A stretch of DNA of 64,000 nucleotides from Tenrec ecaudatus (GCF_050624435.1 NC_134534.1:67355501-67419500), one strand, 5' to 3'. Shown: positions 31,326 through 44,643, counted from the stretch's first letter. Numbers and translations are program-made. Notes: a model not told the origin generated them from the sequence alone.

Positions 31326-33154
31326 TGGGGGCAGTACTTGCTAGATTGTAATAATCCTGTACATTCAAGGAGAAGAACGGAATTTCAACCTGGAACAGTG
31401 ATAGACATCCAATCTAAGCATACAGCAAACTAGGGGTGAGGGCACGGATCAGTATTATCATATGTTGTTTCGGGAAGATTTTAATGAGATTTGTCATTGA
31501 GAATATTCTTTTCTTTTTTAAGAATAGGTCATTCACAGGTTAGTAATTGGTATGATTTGGGGAAATTCTAAATAGGGAGCTTAGTGATGCTGTTCTTATT
31601 TCAGTCTTTAGGAGTAAATCATGAATGAATTTATTTGTGGTGGCTTAAATCATTATTTTTCCCCTTTCAGATCTATCAAATATAAAAATAAATGGGCATA
31701 CTAGGGATGGTATTTTAAATGTATAAGGTACAAAATCTGCCTATCTAAGAAAATTATTGCGATCCTTTAGAATTTCTAAGTCAAAGATGCGCATTCTTTT
31801 TAAAATGCCTTAGATCTATGAGCTGGTTTTCTGACTATTGCCTTGAATTGCTTCTTACCTTTCTTTGCTTTGATTTTGGCCTGCCCCTCTCCTTACCCCT
31901 CTCCTCTCACACATTCTCTGCTCAAGGAGAAGAGCTGCGTCCTCGTCCTCCCAGGCAAGGACAGGAAGGAAAGTGAACAGTGCTCCCAGGAGACCTGAGC
32001 TAATGGGGGCTTTGTGGATCTTTCAGCAGAGGTGCTCAATGGTAATCGTGCGGTAGAGGGCTCCTCTACGGACACTCTGACCTCTTGGTAAACTATTTGT
32101 TTTTCTTGTATTGATTTAAAAAAATTTTTAAAAGCTACCAGCCTGTAACTCCCTCTCAATCAGGACATTGATTTTAAGAAGCTAACACTTTTTCAAATAG
32201 ACTCGGAAACCATCCAAATACCTTGACTTCGTTCTACTTCATATTTCAGGATAACCTGAAGAAGCAGTGGATCCTTCCAGGCTCCTATGTTTGGAGAGAC
32301 CGCACACTACAGTATTTAAAATGGAGTATAACACCCCAAATAGTAAGCTACACGAAATAAGCATTTTTCTTAATTATAAGTATCTAAAGACGAAAAAGCG
32401 GTCAGCCTTTATTTACATTTGGCCACAGAAGGTATTCTCTGTAAGTTTTTAAACAAACAAACAGAAGCGATGGTTTTCCTTAGCTTGTAGCACACAGCCC
32501 ATTTCCTCCGTGCTCCACTGCAGCCTAAAATAAAATTCAAGGACCCGAGGCAACCCGATCCCTTGCTAGTATGAATCTAGATAAACTTTACAGTAGGGAG
32601 AAACCTCCAGGTTGGATACCTATTGACATTGCTTAATAAAAACATCTAGAATAATAGCGCTTCTGGTTGTGTTTCCAATAGCAAGGTGATTGCAGTGTGC
32701 TGTGGATTGGGTTACCGATCCTCTGAATTCTGACCTTCTGTCTAAAGCGGCTGTAGAGGTTATTCTTTTGCTCTGTTTTCCAATTTGGAAGACTGGAGGG
32801 GGAAAGTTAATGCTGTTTGAAGGAAGGGGGAAAACCCTATGAGTTATTAGGTTCAGGTTTTTTCCTCTCCCTTCCTCCTGTAGTTTTGTAATAGCAGTAT
32901 TAGACCTTTTTGGTTTTGAATACTTAATCTTTCAAATATAACAGGAGACTTTGTGTGCATTGTGAATGTAATTATTTCCTTGGTGAACAAATTAAGTGTT
33001 GATGATGCAATTGCTAATAAGATCAAAGTACATCACAATGGGTAATTGAAATTAAAGGAATGCAAAAGGGAAGAAATTGATATAACTGTGAAGCAAGTTG
33101 TCCATATAATTGCTTGTTGTAAACTTAGATATTGAACATCTCCTGTTCATTATA
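31326..33154. other. Unassigned, repeat-poor sequence
   Basis: No gene recognised. The 88-codon minus-strand open frame at 31893-32159 has no family features I know and no splice context. Confidence 0.45.
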
Positions 33155-33268
33155 AGAGAAAATTGGGGAGGAAACTGATTGTGGTAGCAATTGTACAATT
33201 CTTCTTGATGTAAACTATGGAATGAAATATGCATGAACTTCCAACTAATAATAAATTATAAAAAAGAA
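33155..33268 (+). repeat. Afrotherian L1-type 3' end, second subfamily, sense
   Basis: 'GTGGTAGCAATTGTACAATT' (33181) to 'ACTAATAATAAATTATAAAA' (33244). Same tail as 57595-57690. Confidence 0.65.
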
Positions 33269-35714
33269 TAAGGGGGAATATTTATGAGCCCTACTTCAAA
33301 AAGACATTTGCCTGATTTATTTTTGTTTGTTTTTTTTATAAAGCTGAAGATGGGGTGGGTGAGGGAATTTCTCCTGATTGGATCATTTCAAATTTAAAGA
33401 GTCACATTTCCCCCCCACCCCCCCAACTGCTTTTCCTTTCTGTCTTTTGGGAGCCTGCAAACAACTTGCAAATATGTTTGTGAGAAGCATATACTCAGGT
33501 CCATTTTGACGATGTTATTTCAATTTGCCCTTTTAAAATGTGTGTGTGTGTGCACGCGCGCACACGCACGCAGGCGTACATATGTACACATAGTCTGGGT
33601 ATTACCATGTTCCAGAACAAGAAGCATTAATGTCAGTGCTCCATCTACTACTGAATGGTGATTTGAAGTAACTGGGGTGGGGGGAAGGGAGCAGATTACA
33701 GAACAGATGGGAGATGTGCATGCATATATTTATAAACAAAATTCATAAAGATATACAGCTATGTTGTTAATTAAAATAAACTAAGAATTCATATAAAACA
33801 CCTAGCACCGTGCCTGCACATAATACGTGCTCAGAAAACACATACATCATTCCTTCTTCCATGCGAAAGCCTTGGTACCTGAAGAATTTAAAAACTGTGA
33901 GCTCAGCTGTCATGAAAACCAGAAAACACAAAGCAAATGTCCCGATCCTCTTACGTGGTAGGGGAGGTGCTGACAAGATTGGTTTTGCCCATGGCTTAGG
34001 GAAGGAACCTTCAAGAGGAGTCAGCCTAGGCTTTCTAGGTTGCTCCATGTCAGCAGAAATCTACTTTACAACGTGAGAAAACAAAATAGCGATTGCTGAG
34101 ATTAAACATGTGCTTCCAAGACCAATCATTTTAATATTTCTGGCAGAGGGAAGAAAAAGAAAAGGTCAGTTGATTTTAAAAGAGTCAAACTGGATGTTAC
34201 ATATTTTTTCTTTGATTTATGTCTCTAAAGGCGCTCTCCCTTCTTATTCCCCTTTCTTCAAATATCTGCCTCTGCCCTTGTTATCATTGTTTGCCTCCAG
34301 AACTGTTGCTGAAAGTTTCTTCTAGGAATAATAATTTCTTATTTAAAAACTTCCTATAGGTAGTTATTACGACATAAGATAACAAGCTTTCCACCCTACA
34401 TAAATAAATGGTTCTTATTCCTGTGTAATAACCAGTGTAGTTATTAGTGAGACAGGAAATAGGTTCTATTTTCATATTGTGTTGGTATAAAAACTATAAT
34501 ATTTATGAAAAATAATTTTCCCCGGTACAGTTAATAGTTGGTAATTGCCTTCTTAAATTCACTATTAAATGCTATTCAAGTTGGAGGCTGAATGGAAAAC
34601 GTTTAGCAAAATACTGGTAGACATTCAGTTTGGCGGATTTCATGTCATTCTGAAAACAAATAGAGGATGTTTTACTTGGTTGCGTTTCAACAGAAGGCAC
34701 TGGGAGCAGGGCCCTCATTGTGGGTCTCGTGCCAGTGGGAAAGCGTAGGTCATGGAAGTGACCATTCCAAATGCCAGCAAGCATCACAGTATCAGCCACC
34801 CAGACACCGCTCCGACAGGTACATAATGGAGCCAGGTGGAGTGTCATGGCACGAAACAAGAGAGAAAGAAACTTTTCTGCAAGGAGGGTGACTGCAGGAG
34901 AGCCCATGGGAATACTTTCCTTGCCGTGCTACTTTGAGCAGTTAAATTGCAAGATCTTGACATTTTCCAGATATTCTAGATTTTGATATTGTGGGAGAAA
35001 TCATCACGAGAATTTTGCGTCTGAAGCAAAAGCATCAGCTTTGACTGCTGATCATATTTTTCAACGGACTGTCCTTTTTATTCTTTGGAAGCAATCATTG
35101 TCTCCTAAGCATTGTAGGCACGGAGGGGGAGTCAAGTAGGGAACTGGTGATAGCATTGGCTAGAGGCTTCTTTCTAAAGTTACCCAAATGTGTATTACAT
35201 GGAAGAAGAACAACCTCTAAGTTCATCTTTTGGTGCACGCTTTACAACCATTCCAGAGAATTCTTAGTGTTAGTGTAATGGAAAAGAGAATGGCAGTCTT
35301 GGTGTTGTATTCTTTCGGTGTTTATTTGTTACACTTCATTGGACCCATCCACTGTTTGCTTGTATCGCTGTAGAAAAGTGCCAAGTCACCATTTAAACAA
35401 AATTAATTCTTCCTCTCTTTCCTTGTCCTTTTAAAAAATAAGACTTTTGTGATCAGACCATTAAATTAAATTCTTTATTACTCTAAATTCTTTAAGAGGA
35501 ATACATTCCCCCCCCCCAAATTGCTGATGCCTCTGTGATCATCATAGAGTGACTCAGGTAGCACTTGCTCTGGAATATGAAACCCGCTTGGAGAGCGAGG
35601 GTATGACAGAGGTGGTCTCTTTGAAGGTATTTAAACAGTTTGTTAAGAATTGAATAGTTCACATGTTTTCTTTTTCCAGATAAAATTATGTATTCACTTT
35701 TGCTTTAGTGGAGC
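33269..35714. other. Unassigned, repeat-poor sequence
   Basis: TG/GC dinucleotide tract with Z-DNA-prone alternation at 33539-33575. A 'CACCTAGCACCGTGCCTGCA' segment at 33800 resembles a short L2/MIR end. Otherwise nothing recognised. Confidence 0.45.
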
Positions 35715-36065
35715 AAAGAGGGGTATCTAGGTTAGCGTTGGGTTGCCAACTGCAAGGTTGGCAGTTCAAACCCACCAGTCCCTCCACAGAAGTAAAACGA
35801 GGCTATCTGTTCCTGTGAAGATTTACAAAATCTGGGAAGCCCTAGTAGTGTCGTGGTTATGAGTTGGGCCGGCAGTTGGAAACCACTAGCAGCTCCTCAG
35901 GAGAAGCACTGGGTTTTCTACTCCCCCAAACAGTTACAATCTGAGGAACCCACAAGGGTCGCTAGGAGTGAGCAGTGACTCGCTGGCAGTGAGTTTGGTA
36001 GGAGAGTTTGGAAAACCCTGTACAAGGTCACTCTGAATTTGAGACAACTCAATAGCAGTAGATTT
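35715..36065 (+). repeat. AfroSINE nested inside an AfroSINE, sense
   Basis: The outer copy starts near 35722 ('TAGCGTTGGGTTGCCAACTG' at 35733), reaches 'TTTACAAAATCTGG' at about 35835 and is broken by a second complete copy, 'GAAGCCCTAGTAGTGTCGTG' (35838) to 'GGCAGTGAGTTTGGTAG' near 36000. The outer copy then resumes with 'GGAAAACCCTGTACAAGGTC' and ends near 'AATAGCAGTAG'. Confidence 0.8.
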
Positions 36066-36355
36066 TTTTTAAGGGGTGGGGAGATAGACAGAGTTATTCA
36101 TAGTTTCAGATTTTTAGATTTCTGTAGACAATCATCAGCTAGTTTCTTATTCACATCTATCTCAGCTAATGGCAAATGTTCCTAAATTTTATTGTGTTAC
36201 GTGTGACTTTATTTAGGGGACACATGGGTTTTTAAAGTATGTGATTTATTATGTTATTATGTTTGGTAATTTTTTTAGAAATAGCAAGTTAACAGAACAT
36301 TGCATACGGGGCCCTGTTGATTAATGGCTTAAATTTTAATCATTTTTGGCTAGAC
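36066..36355. other. Unassigned sequence
   Basis: Short AT-rich spacer between the SINE pair and the SPIN copy. Confidence 0.5.
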
Positions 36356-36549
36356 GAGCAGTTCTCAACCTGTGGGTCACGACCCCTTTGGGATTAAATG
36401 ACCCTTTCACAGGGGTCGTCCGATTCATAACAGTAGCAAAATTACAGCTATGAAGTAGCAACGAAAATAATGTTGTGGTTGGGAGGGGTCACCACAACAT
36501 GGGGGACTATACTAACGGGTCACGGAATTAGGAAGGTTGACAACCACTG
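36356..36549 (+). mobile_element. SPIN-like nonautonomous hAT transposon, copy 3
   Basis: About 194 bp: 'CAGTTCTCAACCTGTGGGTC' (36359) to 'GGTTGACAACCACTG'. The flanks GGCTAGAC and GGATTGAC match at 6 of 8 positions, a decayed target duplication that keeps the TCTAGA-like core on the left. Confidence 0.9.
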
Positions 36550-36599
36550 GATTGACCTAAATTGTTGCTAATGGTAATTATTACTAATTATTACTTACT

Positions 36600-36715
36600 G
36601 TTGCTGTTGCTCATGCCATCAAGTTGGCTCTGGTCTGCAGCAGCCCGGTGGGTAAGGGAATGGAGCCTTGCCTGGGCATGCCATCCTCACAGTGCTGCGT
36701 ATTCAATACTCAGAG
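36600..36715 (-). repeat. RTE/AfroSINE-type tail fragment, antisense
   Basis: 'CATGCCATCAAGTTGGCTCT' (36613) and 'GCATGCCATCCTCACAGTGC' (36676) fit the inverse RTE 3' end; very diverged. Confidence 0.45.
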
Positions 36716-36719
36716 CGTT

Positions 36720-38984
36720 TCCAGAGTTGATGGACAACCAAGAATATTTTAAATTCATCTAAGGTTGCATGAAGATAGGGACACTGTTTAAAAGTGGTAT
36801 GTATGCCCCTGGGCAGTGCCAGGAGCCGGTGGCTACCGCTCTTTGTTACATGCGTAGTTAGGAAGCGTGAGCTAAATCACATCAATTCACAGTCACGTTG
36901 CTCCCAGCATTGTTCTCCTGATTTTCTTCATAATTACAGGCATCATTTCTCTAATGGCACTTTGCTTATACACTGGACAATAATTCCATTTCAATATAAA
37001 AACACATGTAATGTGATCCGTTTTATTATAATCTAGGTAAGTAAGCTCTAGAAATGAGTGACATATTTTACCTGATTATTTCTCGTGTTTGACTTCCGAC
37101 AGTCTGTGGGGTTTGAATTTTGCCAGATACTTTGTGATGAGAAAAGTTGTATTTCATGTTTGTCTAAATAAAATACGTTTTAAACTATGGGAAGCATGAG
37201 TCTAATCAGCTAAATGTGAAGGATTAAGAATGTTGAATTTTTCCACCAGCATCTCAAGTTCTATATTTTACTGAGTTTTAATATAAGTATGATAGGAAAC
37301 ACAGTTAACGTGCCTGGTGTTAGAGATTATTGAATTAAATGACATTAGAAAGAAACCTCCACTCCAGGCTGTGTTTTGTTTTCTGCATATAGACTTTGGT
37401 ATATTGCAACACTGATAGTTCTGCTCTGAGAAAGTGCTGTAGGTGGTACTGTAAGTCTATTTCTGCTGCCTATATGAGCAGATCTAAGAGCGAGCGACTG
37501 CTTTTTGACCTGGCTTCCCAAATATGGTAAGATGAATAAATAGCCTATGAGTTTTTGTCGTACTATACAAAATGAAATTCTAGGTGAGGGCACAGTGTAA
37601 GCTGCCTCTTAGGGTTGACCTAAGAGAGTCCTTTTCTGAGTAATTTAGACTAGAATCCCTTCAAAGGGGAGGAAGTGATGTGTGCATAGCATTTGGGCCA
37701 TTAGAAGCTTGTTTCCTTTGTATTGGAGCAGCGGTTAATTTACAAATTAGCAAGGTAAAGGTAAGACTGTCTTTATCTGTTACATTCGTTGATGGTCTGG
37801 AAAGATGTCATACAATAATTTATGACATTACAGTGATTTCTAAAATGTGCTTTCACACTATGATCAGAGCCTTAAAAAAAGAGTCTGCTTTGTTCTTGTG
37901 TTTATTTTTAAAATAAAAAGTCCAGATAGAGAAGTATCAGTGGCAACAAAGAGATAACTCGAAGGAAAATCCAATAGCTATAAGGATTTAATATGAGAAT
38001 ACAAAATCAGTTATGATGAATAAGTGACATTAAAATAAACACTTGTATTCCAACTATGGCAGAGGAATTGCAGATTCAAGGGTAATGATTAGTCACGCAA
38101 GCCATGCCTTCTTTAAATATTTGAAATTAATACAATGGTTAAGTCATCAATCTTATAACTGAAGTAATTTATTTGCATAAAACATAATTGTAAGTAAATA
38201 TCTTGAACGGAAACTATAATTTAGCTGTAATCTGAGGCGCTCAGTTCTCCAGGTAAGCACTGTACTAACTTCCACCCAGAAATTCCGACTAATGTGAAAA
38301 AATGGGAGTCTACATAAATTGAATCTTATCCTCCCCAAATAATTTAAAATATGAGCACTGAGCATTATCTCGCCCATATCCAGAAAATGACTCATGTAAA
38401 GACTTGCCATTCTAGACACCACGGAGCAGCATCACCCAGGCGTTGGTTTTCAATGCTAATTGTCGCTAATGCTAATTTACTTTTGTTCCTTTAGCCTTCC
38501 CCCACCCCCTCGCTCTGTATTTACTTAATGTAAATGGTCGATCTAGGTTTTATTTCCCCTGGTTCCTTGAGTGGGCACAAGAGGAGATAACTTTTTGGGG
38601 AAAAAAAAAAAAGATTCCCCACGTTTCAAGACCTGGGGGTGGGGTGGGAGGTGGGGGTAGGGATGTGTGTGAAGTTTGGAAAAGTGTGAAAGATAACGCA
38701 GAACAACGAGTCCCCCAAGATCTTCATTGGGAGCTGCCTTAGCAAGAGGATGTGTGTTGACAGTGCCTGGGAGAAGTTATTCTCACACAGCTGTTTATTC
38801 AGAGAGCATGGGGCGCGTTCATTTACATAATATATATATATATATATATATATTGGGGGTAAGCAGCTAGCCTGAGTCAGATAGAGCGGTGCTCCGTTCA
38901 ATTGTTGCATTTAAACCAATAAGGCCAAGACAAGAGAATAGCTGTGGTTTGCTTCGCAAAAACCAAACACAAAAGCCCCCAGGC
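36720..38984. other. Upstream flank of EYA1, no repeat recognised
   Basis: Contains a TA microsatellite at 38829-38853 and a purine-rich stretch at 38630-38665. No transposon recognised; possible upstream regulatory DNA. Confidence 0.45.
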
Positions 38985-39453
38985 TGCCTGGGCAGACCGA
39001 CAAGGCTGCGCAAACAACTCCGGGATGCGATCGGGCCCTTTCTTTGTCTGGGGCTCTCAGATGCTCTCTGCCGCAGCTCTTTAGTGGCTACACCGAACGG
39101 GGGGAGCTGATGGCTCCGAGGTTGGGGCGAGAGAGAAACTCTCCAGTGCCACTTCCGACTCTAAGCCTTCCTGTTGCAGTCCGCCCCGGCGCCTTTCTTG
39201 CCGGGGAAAGCCTTTGCCCTCCGTCGCTCCGCCACCCGAGCCTGCAGCGGCGCCCAGAAGGCTGGCTGTCCCTTTAGCCCGGCTCACCCTCCTGAGGCGC
39301 TCCGCTCCTAGAAGCGCTGGGCTCCCCGGAGAGCTCCCCAGCCCGCCCGCTCGTCCTTATCCGGGAGCCAAACTATGTCAGGAATGGACGTTTGCTCCAG
39401 CAGGCAAGTCGAGGGAGCACGTTAAGCTGGTGGATGCCGCAGATGTAAACGCT
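38985..39453 (+). promoter_or_regulatory. EYA1: EYA1 CpG-rich promoter region (candidate)
   Basis: This is the only clearly CpG-dense stretch of the window: I count about twenty CpG dinucleotides between 39181 and 39420, while flanking DNA is AT-rich. GC-box-like CCGCCCC lies at about 39181 and CCCGCCCG near 39343. I see no TATA box, which fits a dispersed CpG-island promoter. The block ends in consensus splice donors at 39454 and lies about 6.9 kb before the canonical EYA1 coding exon, a spacing that suits the 5' leader exon of the gene. The transcription start cannot be fixed from sequence. Assignment to EYA1 rests on position and strand, not on a recognised leader sequence. Confidence 0.65.
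39190..39453 (+). other. EYA1: Putative EYA1 noncoding exon 1 (5' leader), 5' end unknown
   Basis: The 3' edge is proposed from tandem donors: GTAAGT at 39454 and again at 39458, four bases apart. A possible GC-type donor (CAG/GCAAGT) lies at 39403/39404. The leader contains short upstream open frames: ATG at 39375 with a TAA at 39423-39425 (16 codons), and ATG at 39434 giving M-P-Q-M then TAA at 39446-39448, whose last codons form a bare ATGTAA start-stop. These would lower translation of the main frame if the whole segment is in the mRNA. The longer open frame 39214-39498 here is a by-product of GC richness and is not called as protein. The 5' end given is a placeholder inside the CpG island. 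Confidence 0.45.
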
Positions 39454-41991
39454 GTAAGTAAGTACAAGCTGACTGTTTGGGAAAATTGTAGCGACTGACA
39501 ACAGCTGCCCTGTGGGCAGAGCCCAAGATAACAGGAGTACTTTGATTATTGTTTGGATTTGTTGTAAAATAAAAACTTCCTGGCAGGGGAGAAACGATGA
39601 CACTTTGTACCTCGTGCTTTATTTCAGCACGGTGTTCTGTCAGAAGGACAGTATACTTCTTAGCGCCCCCCCCCCCTTTATCTGAGCGATTAGAATCATT
39701 GAGAGATAATTACCTATTAATTTTGCTAACAATTACGTGTGATGTCGCGCATATAGAAGCGATGGAATACAGGGCCTTAATCTCGTAGAGAGAATTCTCT
39801 ATATCTCAGCTGACTGGCTGTACAAATCAAATATTATTTTTGATATTGAATAAAGAGTTAATGGATATATCCATGATAGCACGTCTATAACTTTTTCAGC
39901 ACATTTCAGGTTGGTGTAGGGAAATGAGGAAGGAATTAACATATCTAAAGGACTACAGAAAACAAAAATAAATCGATGGTACTTTTTAAGGAAGGAAATC
40001 TGTTTTTGCTTCAATAAACAAACTTCCCAAATGCTATGTTCAATAGGCTCATCTTCAAAAAGTGGCATAATCAACACTAACCAAAGTAATAAAATTTTTC
40101 ACTTATTGACACTTTATATGGTTAGAATGGACCTTGACATTAAAAACCAAGACTCTGAAACTTTTGGTGTTATCATTGGTCATTCAAATCAGTATATGAA
40201 TTGCTAATGATTCTTGGGTTTTTATTTCTTGGGAGGAGTTTTGGAACACATTTAAACATAGCATTTCCAAGAATGCCTATATTTTAAACTGTCATTGAAT
40301 TTAGTAAACCTTGATGTTATATATATTTTTAATGACCAAAGGGCACAGTATTGGGGTAGGGAAGTCCTTCAGATAGCTTGAGGTTTGGGATTCTCTTTTG
40401 TAATGTATCTTTCAGAATAGGTATTATTTTCTTGGTGATTTGCCTGGGTGACTCTTCCCTCCTGCTGCTTGGAGTCTGAGGACATGCTCACATGGATAGT
40501 CCTGCTTTTGCATTAGCCAATATTTGGTCTTTGACTCTCTCCCTGCTAGAGTTCTCCGAAGGCCCCGTGTGTTCCATGAGCGAGTGAGCAGCTATGGATT
40601 TTCAATCTTGAAAATTCTTTGCGGTGACAGACGTGGAAGTCTCATTGAGCAACTGTTCAGCTTTTCAGGGCCCAGGGAAGCCGACTGCTCTGAGTTTCTT
40701 CCACATGATGAATGAATGTTCTCGAAAAGAAAAGTTTCATTTGAATGAGAACGTTTATTTTATAAGACTATATTGGAGAGAAGAAAACAACCACCGGAAG
40801 CATAGAACCACTTCTATTTACTTTGGCCCCAAACGCATTTCATCCGACATTTAAGTAAAAGTAAATTTGGAAAGCAAATCATTGATAACTCTGGTTGAAT
40901 TCGTGTGGCTTAAGTAATTATTCCCCGTTTCCATGGACCATTGTATTACACGAAATTGTGATCATTTTCTTTAACCAAGATCACTTCAAAAAGTGACGTG
41001 GTAGGGTACATATAAAAACCAGCAGTACTAACAGAGCATGTGTTTATGGAGTCTTTGTTGAAGAAGGAAATAATACCATTAACATTTAAAAGATGCCACC
41101 TTTTTCCTAGAAGGTCAGTTGGACTTTCGGTGTAGGTTTTTATTACAACACTGATCACGTAGTTGGACATTTGATTGAGGGAAAGTTTTAGCAAGACCAT
41201 ATTCTGCTCAAAAAACAGATCTGTGGCTACGGCCTCCCCCCTCCCATAAAATGCATTCTGATTAGAAAATTGCCATTGTCTTTGAGATTTGGGAGTCCCC
41301 AGGTTGATCTGTGGTTGGGCAAAACTCACTTGCCTGCCAACTCTATTTATTTAGATAAGTTCAGTACTTTCACTTTGAAAATTTCTTTTCAGTTTTTTTT
41401 TAGTTTTAAATTATAGTCATTTTATAAAAATTGCTTCTAGCAGTCCAAAAAGCCTATGGAAAACCCATAATTTAGACAAGTACCTACACTTTATTTGCTC
41501 TGTGCTGCGGAGATTTAGAATCCCTTTCCATTTACAGTTTACTTTTCACAGAACGTTATTAACTTTTTGGCTTCATACATGATCTTCTGTCAGATGCTTT
41601 TGATTTGTAATTTAGCAAAGTATAATAAACAGTGCAAAAGTCATGAATTTTACTCTGCATCCTGAGCTCTGTGGTAGGGAAAATGTGATAAAATGTGTAC
41701 CTTAAGTCTTGTTTGATGATCTCTCAAAGCAAGTTTGCCTTCTGGAAATAATTTCTGGGGTTGAAGAGCATGGTATTAACAGATTTAATGTGGCTATTCA
41801 ATGGATTGGCGAAGTACTATGCAAGGTTTAACAAAATGAGAGAGACAAATTGAACATCAACAAAAGTTACATCTGTGAAGAATTATAAATTTAATTAGAA
41901 AAAAGCCGAACTTAAAAGACCTCATTAACTAATCAGAAGTCAAAGTTACTAGTTTAGGAGTCGTGAGTTTAAATTCTAAGAAGTTTTGCTA

Positions 41992-42029
<38 letters not shown>

Positions 42030-44643
42030 ACAACTGTCAATGTGCTACTATAAGCATTCCATATGCAGAGTTTTTAAAAGTGTTCAAGTCAAATGACTTT
42101 ATTATAACAGAAGTTGACTGTACATTGAGGAGAAATATATTTTTTTGCATTCATAAATGCATTTGCATTAAAAATACCAGATTCGGGGAAGACACGAAAT
42201 ACACTAACTTTGTGGATATAAAGCAGAAAATGTGAATTTACTGAATGCTTAATAATACTTTTCTGAAAGCCATGAAATTTGTTTCTCTCTTGAATGGAAA
42301 TGCCTCTAATTGATTAGCTTTGAAATGCTTTATGGTTTTAAACCTTGTAAACAGAAACTTCTATAGAGATTGCCAACATTAGAGAAAATCCACACCAATC
42401 AGAAATAGGTGTTCTTTTTAGATCAGTCATTATAAGAGTATGTTTTCTTGCTGCCCTGTAATCTTGTACTACACATAAAAAACTAAAAGCATGTGAAGTG
42501 TAGCATTTTGTAAACTGTAACTAATTTTGCTCACATCTGTGTCTAATTGTTGTCTGCATTCGCATTCTTGAGAGTAGATTTATTTTTCCTGGACCATGAT
42601 GTGGACTCAGCTGACCAGCCTAAGTGAGGATTAGTTGTTTTAAAGTTATTTTGATTAAAGAGTCATTTTTAAATACAGTAACATACAACACATGGTTTAA
42701 ATAATCATCTAGACACAAAAGAATATATCTGAAGTATACTTAATGAAATGAAGCTCATGGATGTGGACTTTCAAAAATCATAGTGTAGGAAAAATCTCAG
42801 TACAGACTGTATCGAACCCAACAGGAAAGAAATGCGTTGTCCTATAAATGTATTGTTTTCCCCAGTGAGGGAAGAAATCATCTTTACTCATTTTGGAGTT
42901 TATTATTATATTTATTAACAACTTGACTTTAGATTTTAAATCTGATAAGGTGAACTCTCAAAATAAGCATAACTGGACTTTTCAAAGCATATAGTGAAGA
43001 TAAAATGTATTTTCAAGATGCTGCTATCTAGCTAATATTAAAATAGGAGGGCATTTGAATATCTTAGAGCAAGTATGCTTTAAGTAATTACACAAATTAA
43101 ACCAAGGGGTTTTTAAAACCAAGTTGGTTCTCACTGAGAATGTATTCCAGGTGTATGAGATAAAGAAAAGAGAAACCTGCCCTTGAGGTAGATTGCTGGA
43201 GTTTTTAAGGGAAATCATTTGACTCTTGAGTGAGAAATTCATTTTAGCAAAAATTGTAGAAACGCGTTATCGCAGTGACATATCTTGCAGGCATTAAAAT
43301 TAAATTTTCATTAATACTCTAGCATCTTTAAAAAAATTGTCTTCCACCCTGCACACATTATACAAATGCATCCATAGAAATTCCGTGTAACATTACACCA
43401 GGACATTTAGACACTGATGATGCTTTAGACTCACCAGAAAGGTAGTGTTTCTAAATTTCATAAATCATCATGAACAAATAGCGAGACTCAACAGTTTCGT
43501 TGGATGTCGTTGAGTTGCCTAACCTGAGTGCCGTCGGCGTTGCGTCGGCTCACATCTTTGACCTGGCACCATATTAATGTCAGTTTAAGTTGATAGAAAA
43601 TGCACACTCCGAATTTGGAACTCACAGTCATTTCAAATGGTCTGCCGAATGTCCTTTCACTGCCGGGGGAGAGGCGTTTAGCCTGACTGTGCAAGCCAGC
43701 CATCTCTCTAGCCCACCTGAGTTTTTACTGCCTGCTGGCAGTTAGGGACAGCACTCCCAGAACGACAGCTACAACCGTGAAGTTCCAAAATGTAGATTCT
43801 CATAGGGACAAAAGTGACTAATGAGGTGAAGGTGCCACCTTGTTTATTAAACGACCCGTTTCCTTCCCAGGTTTCAAAGTTAGAGAAGTAACAGACAGAC
43901 AGATAAAGCCACCTTTTCTGTTTTAACAGGGGGTGGGTGGGTGGGGAATGAATAAACTCCGAACTTTAAATGGCATGTGTCTAGAGCACATTGCTCCACG
44001 ATGTCCCAGAAAACTTGCCTGTGCCAGGACAGCGTGTCCAGAGTTACCTGAAAGCTGCCCAGAAACGGTTTTAGTGCATGTTAAATGACAAATAGTCAAT
44101 GTAGAAGAAAATCGCTGTGATAAGGATAAGGAACTGTCAGGAGTCAAAGGGGTGGGCGGAGGTCTAGTTCAGCTGGTGATAAGAGAAGATGAAAGATCTT
44201 CAGTGGATGTTGTAGCAGTACTGCTGGAACTCCTGTTAAACACACTCATTTTGTTAATACTGATTTTTTTTTTTCTTTCTCCAAACACCTTTTCCGAGCT
44301 GCCTGGGCCAGGCTGCTTTACATGTTGATTGGGGGAGGGGTAATCCTGTTTGCAGCTGTCATAGGCCAGTGATGAATCACTATCCCGTCATTTGGCTGCC
44401 TACCCCCTGCAACCCCCACCCCCCCTCCTGACAAGGGGAGGAGGATAGACCTGCAGGAGGAAACAACAGTTGAGACCTCAACTTAAAGACAATATGCCTT
44501 TCACTGCCGCAGGATCCTCCTTTTCTCTTTTGGTTAAAAGAGAGCATTGTTGTTTGCAGCCATGTGCTCGGTGTAATTAAGACCTGGCAGAGTAACTGAG
44601 GCAAAGTAACAACAGCTTCTAATTTTTTGCCCCCTGGTCACAG
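39454..44643 (+). other. EYA1: EYA1 first intron, proximal part
   Basis: There is no coding sequence that I recognise. Microsatellites lie at 41994-42024 (GT) and there is a C-run at 39667-39677. Just after the donor, 39690-39760 is rich in homeodomain-type TAAT/ATTA cores (TAATTAC, ATTAATT, CAATTACG), so a promoter-proximal enhancer is possible. I recognise no SINE, LINE, LTR or DNA transposon anywhere in this 5.2-kb stretch, unlike the first 36 kb. The block 44220-44640 looks non-repetitive and moderately GC-rich and may belong to the promoter of the alternative exon that follows. Confidence 0.5.

Noticed and set aside
31893..32159. 88-codon minus-strand frame as a small gene
   Set aside because: No recognised motif, no splice or polyadenylation context, and such frames are expected by chance at this length.
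39214..39498. 94-codon Pro/Ala-rich open frame over the CpG island
   Set aside because: GC-rich sequence gives long frames by chance; it runs through the proposed splice donor and has no family features.
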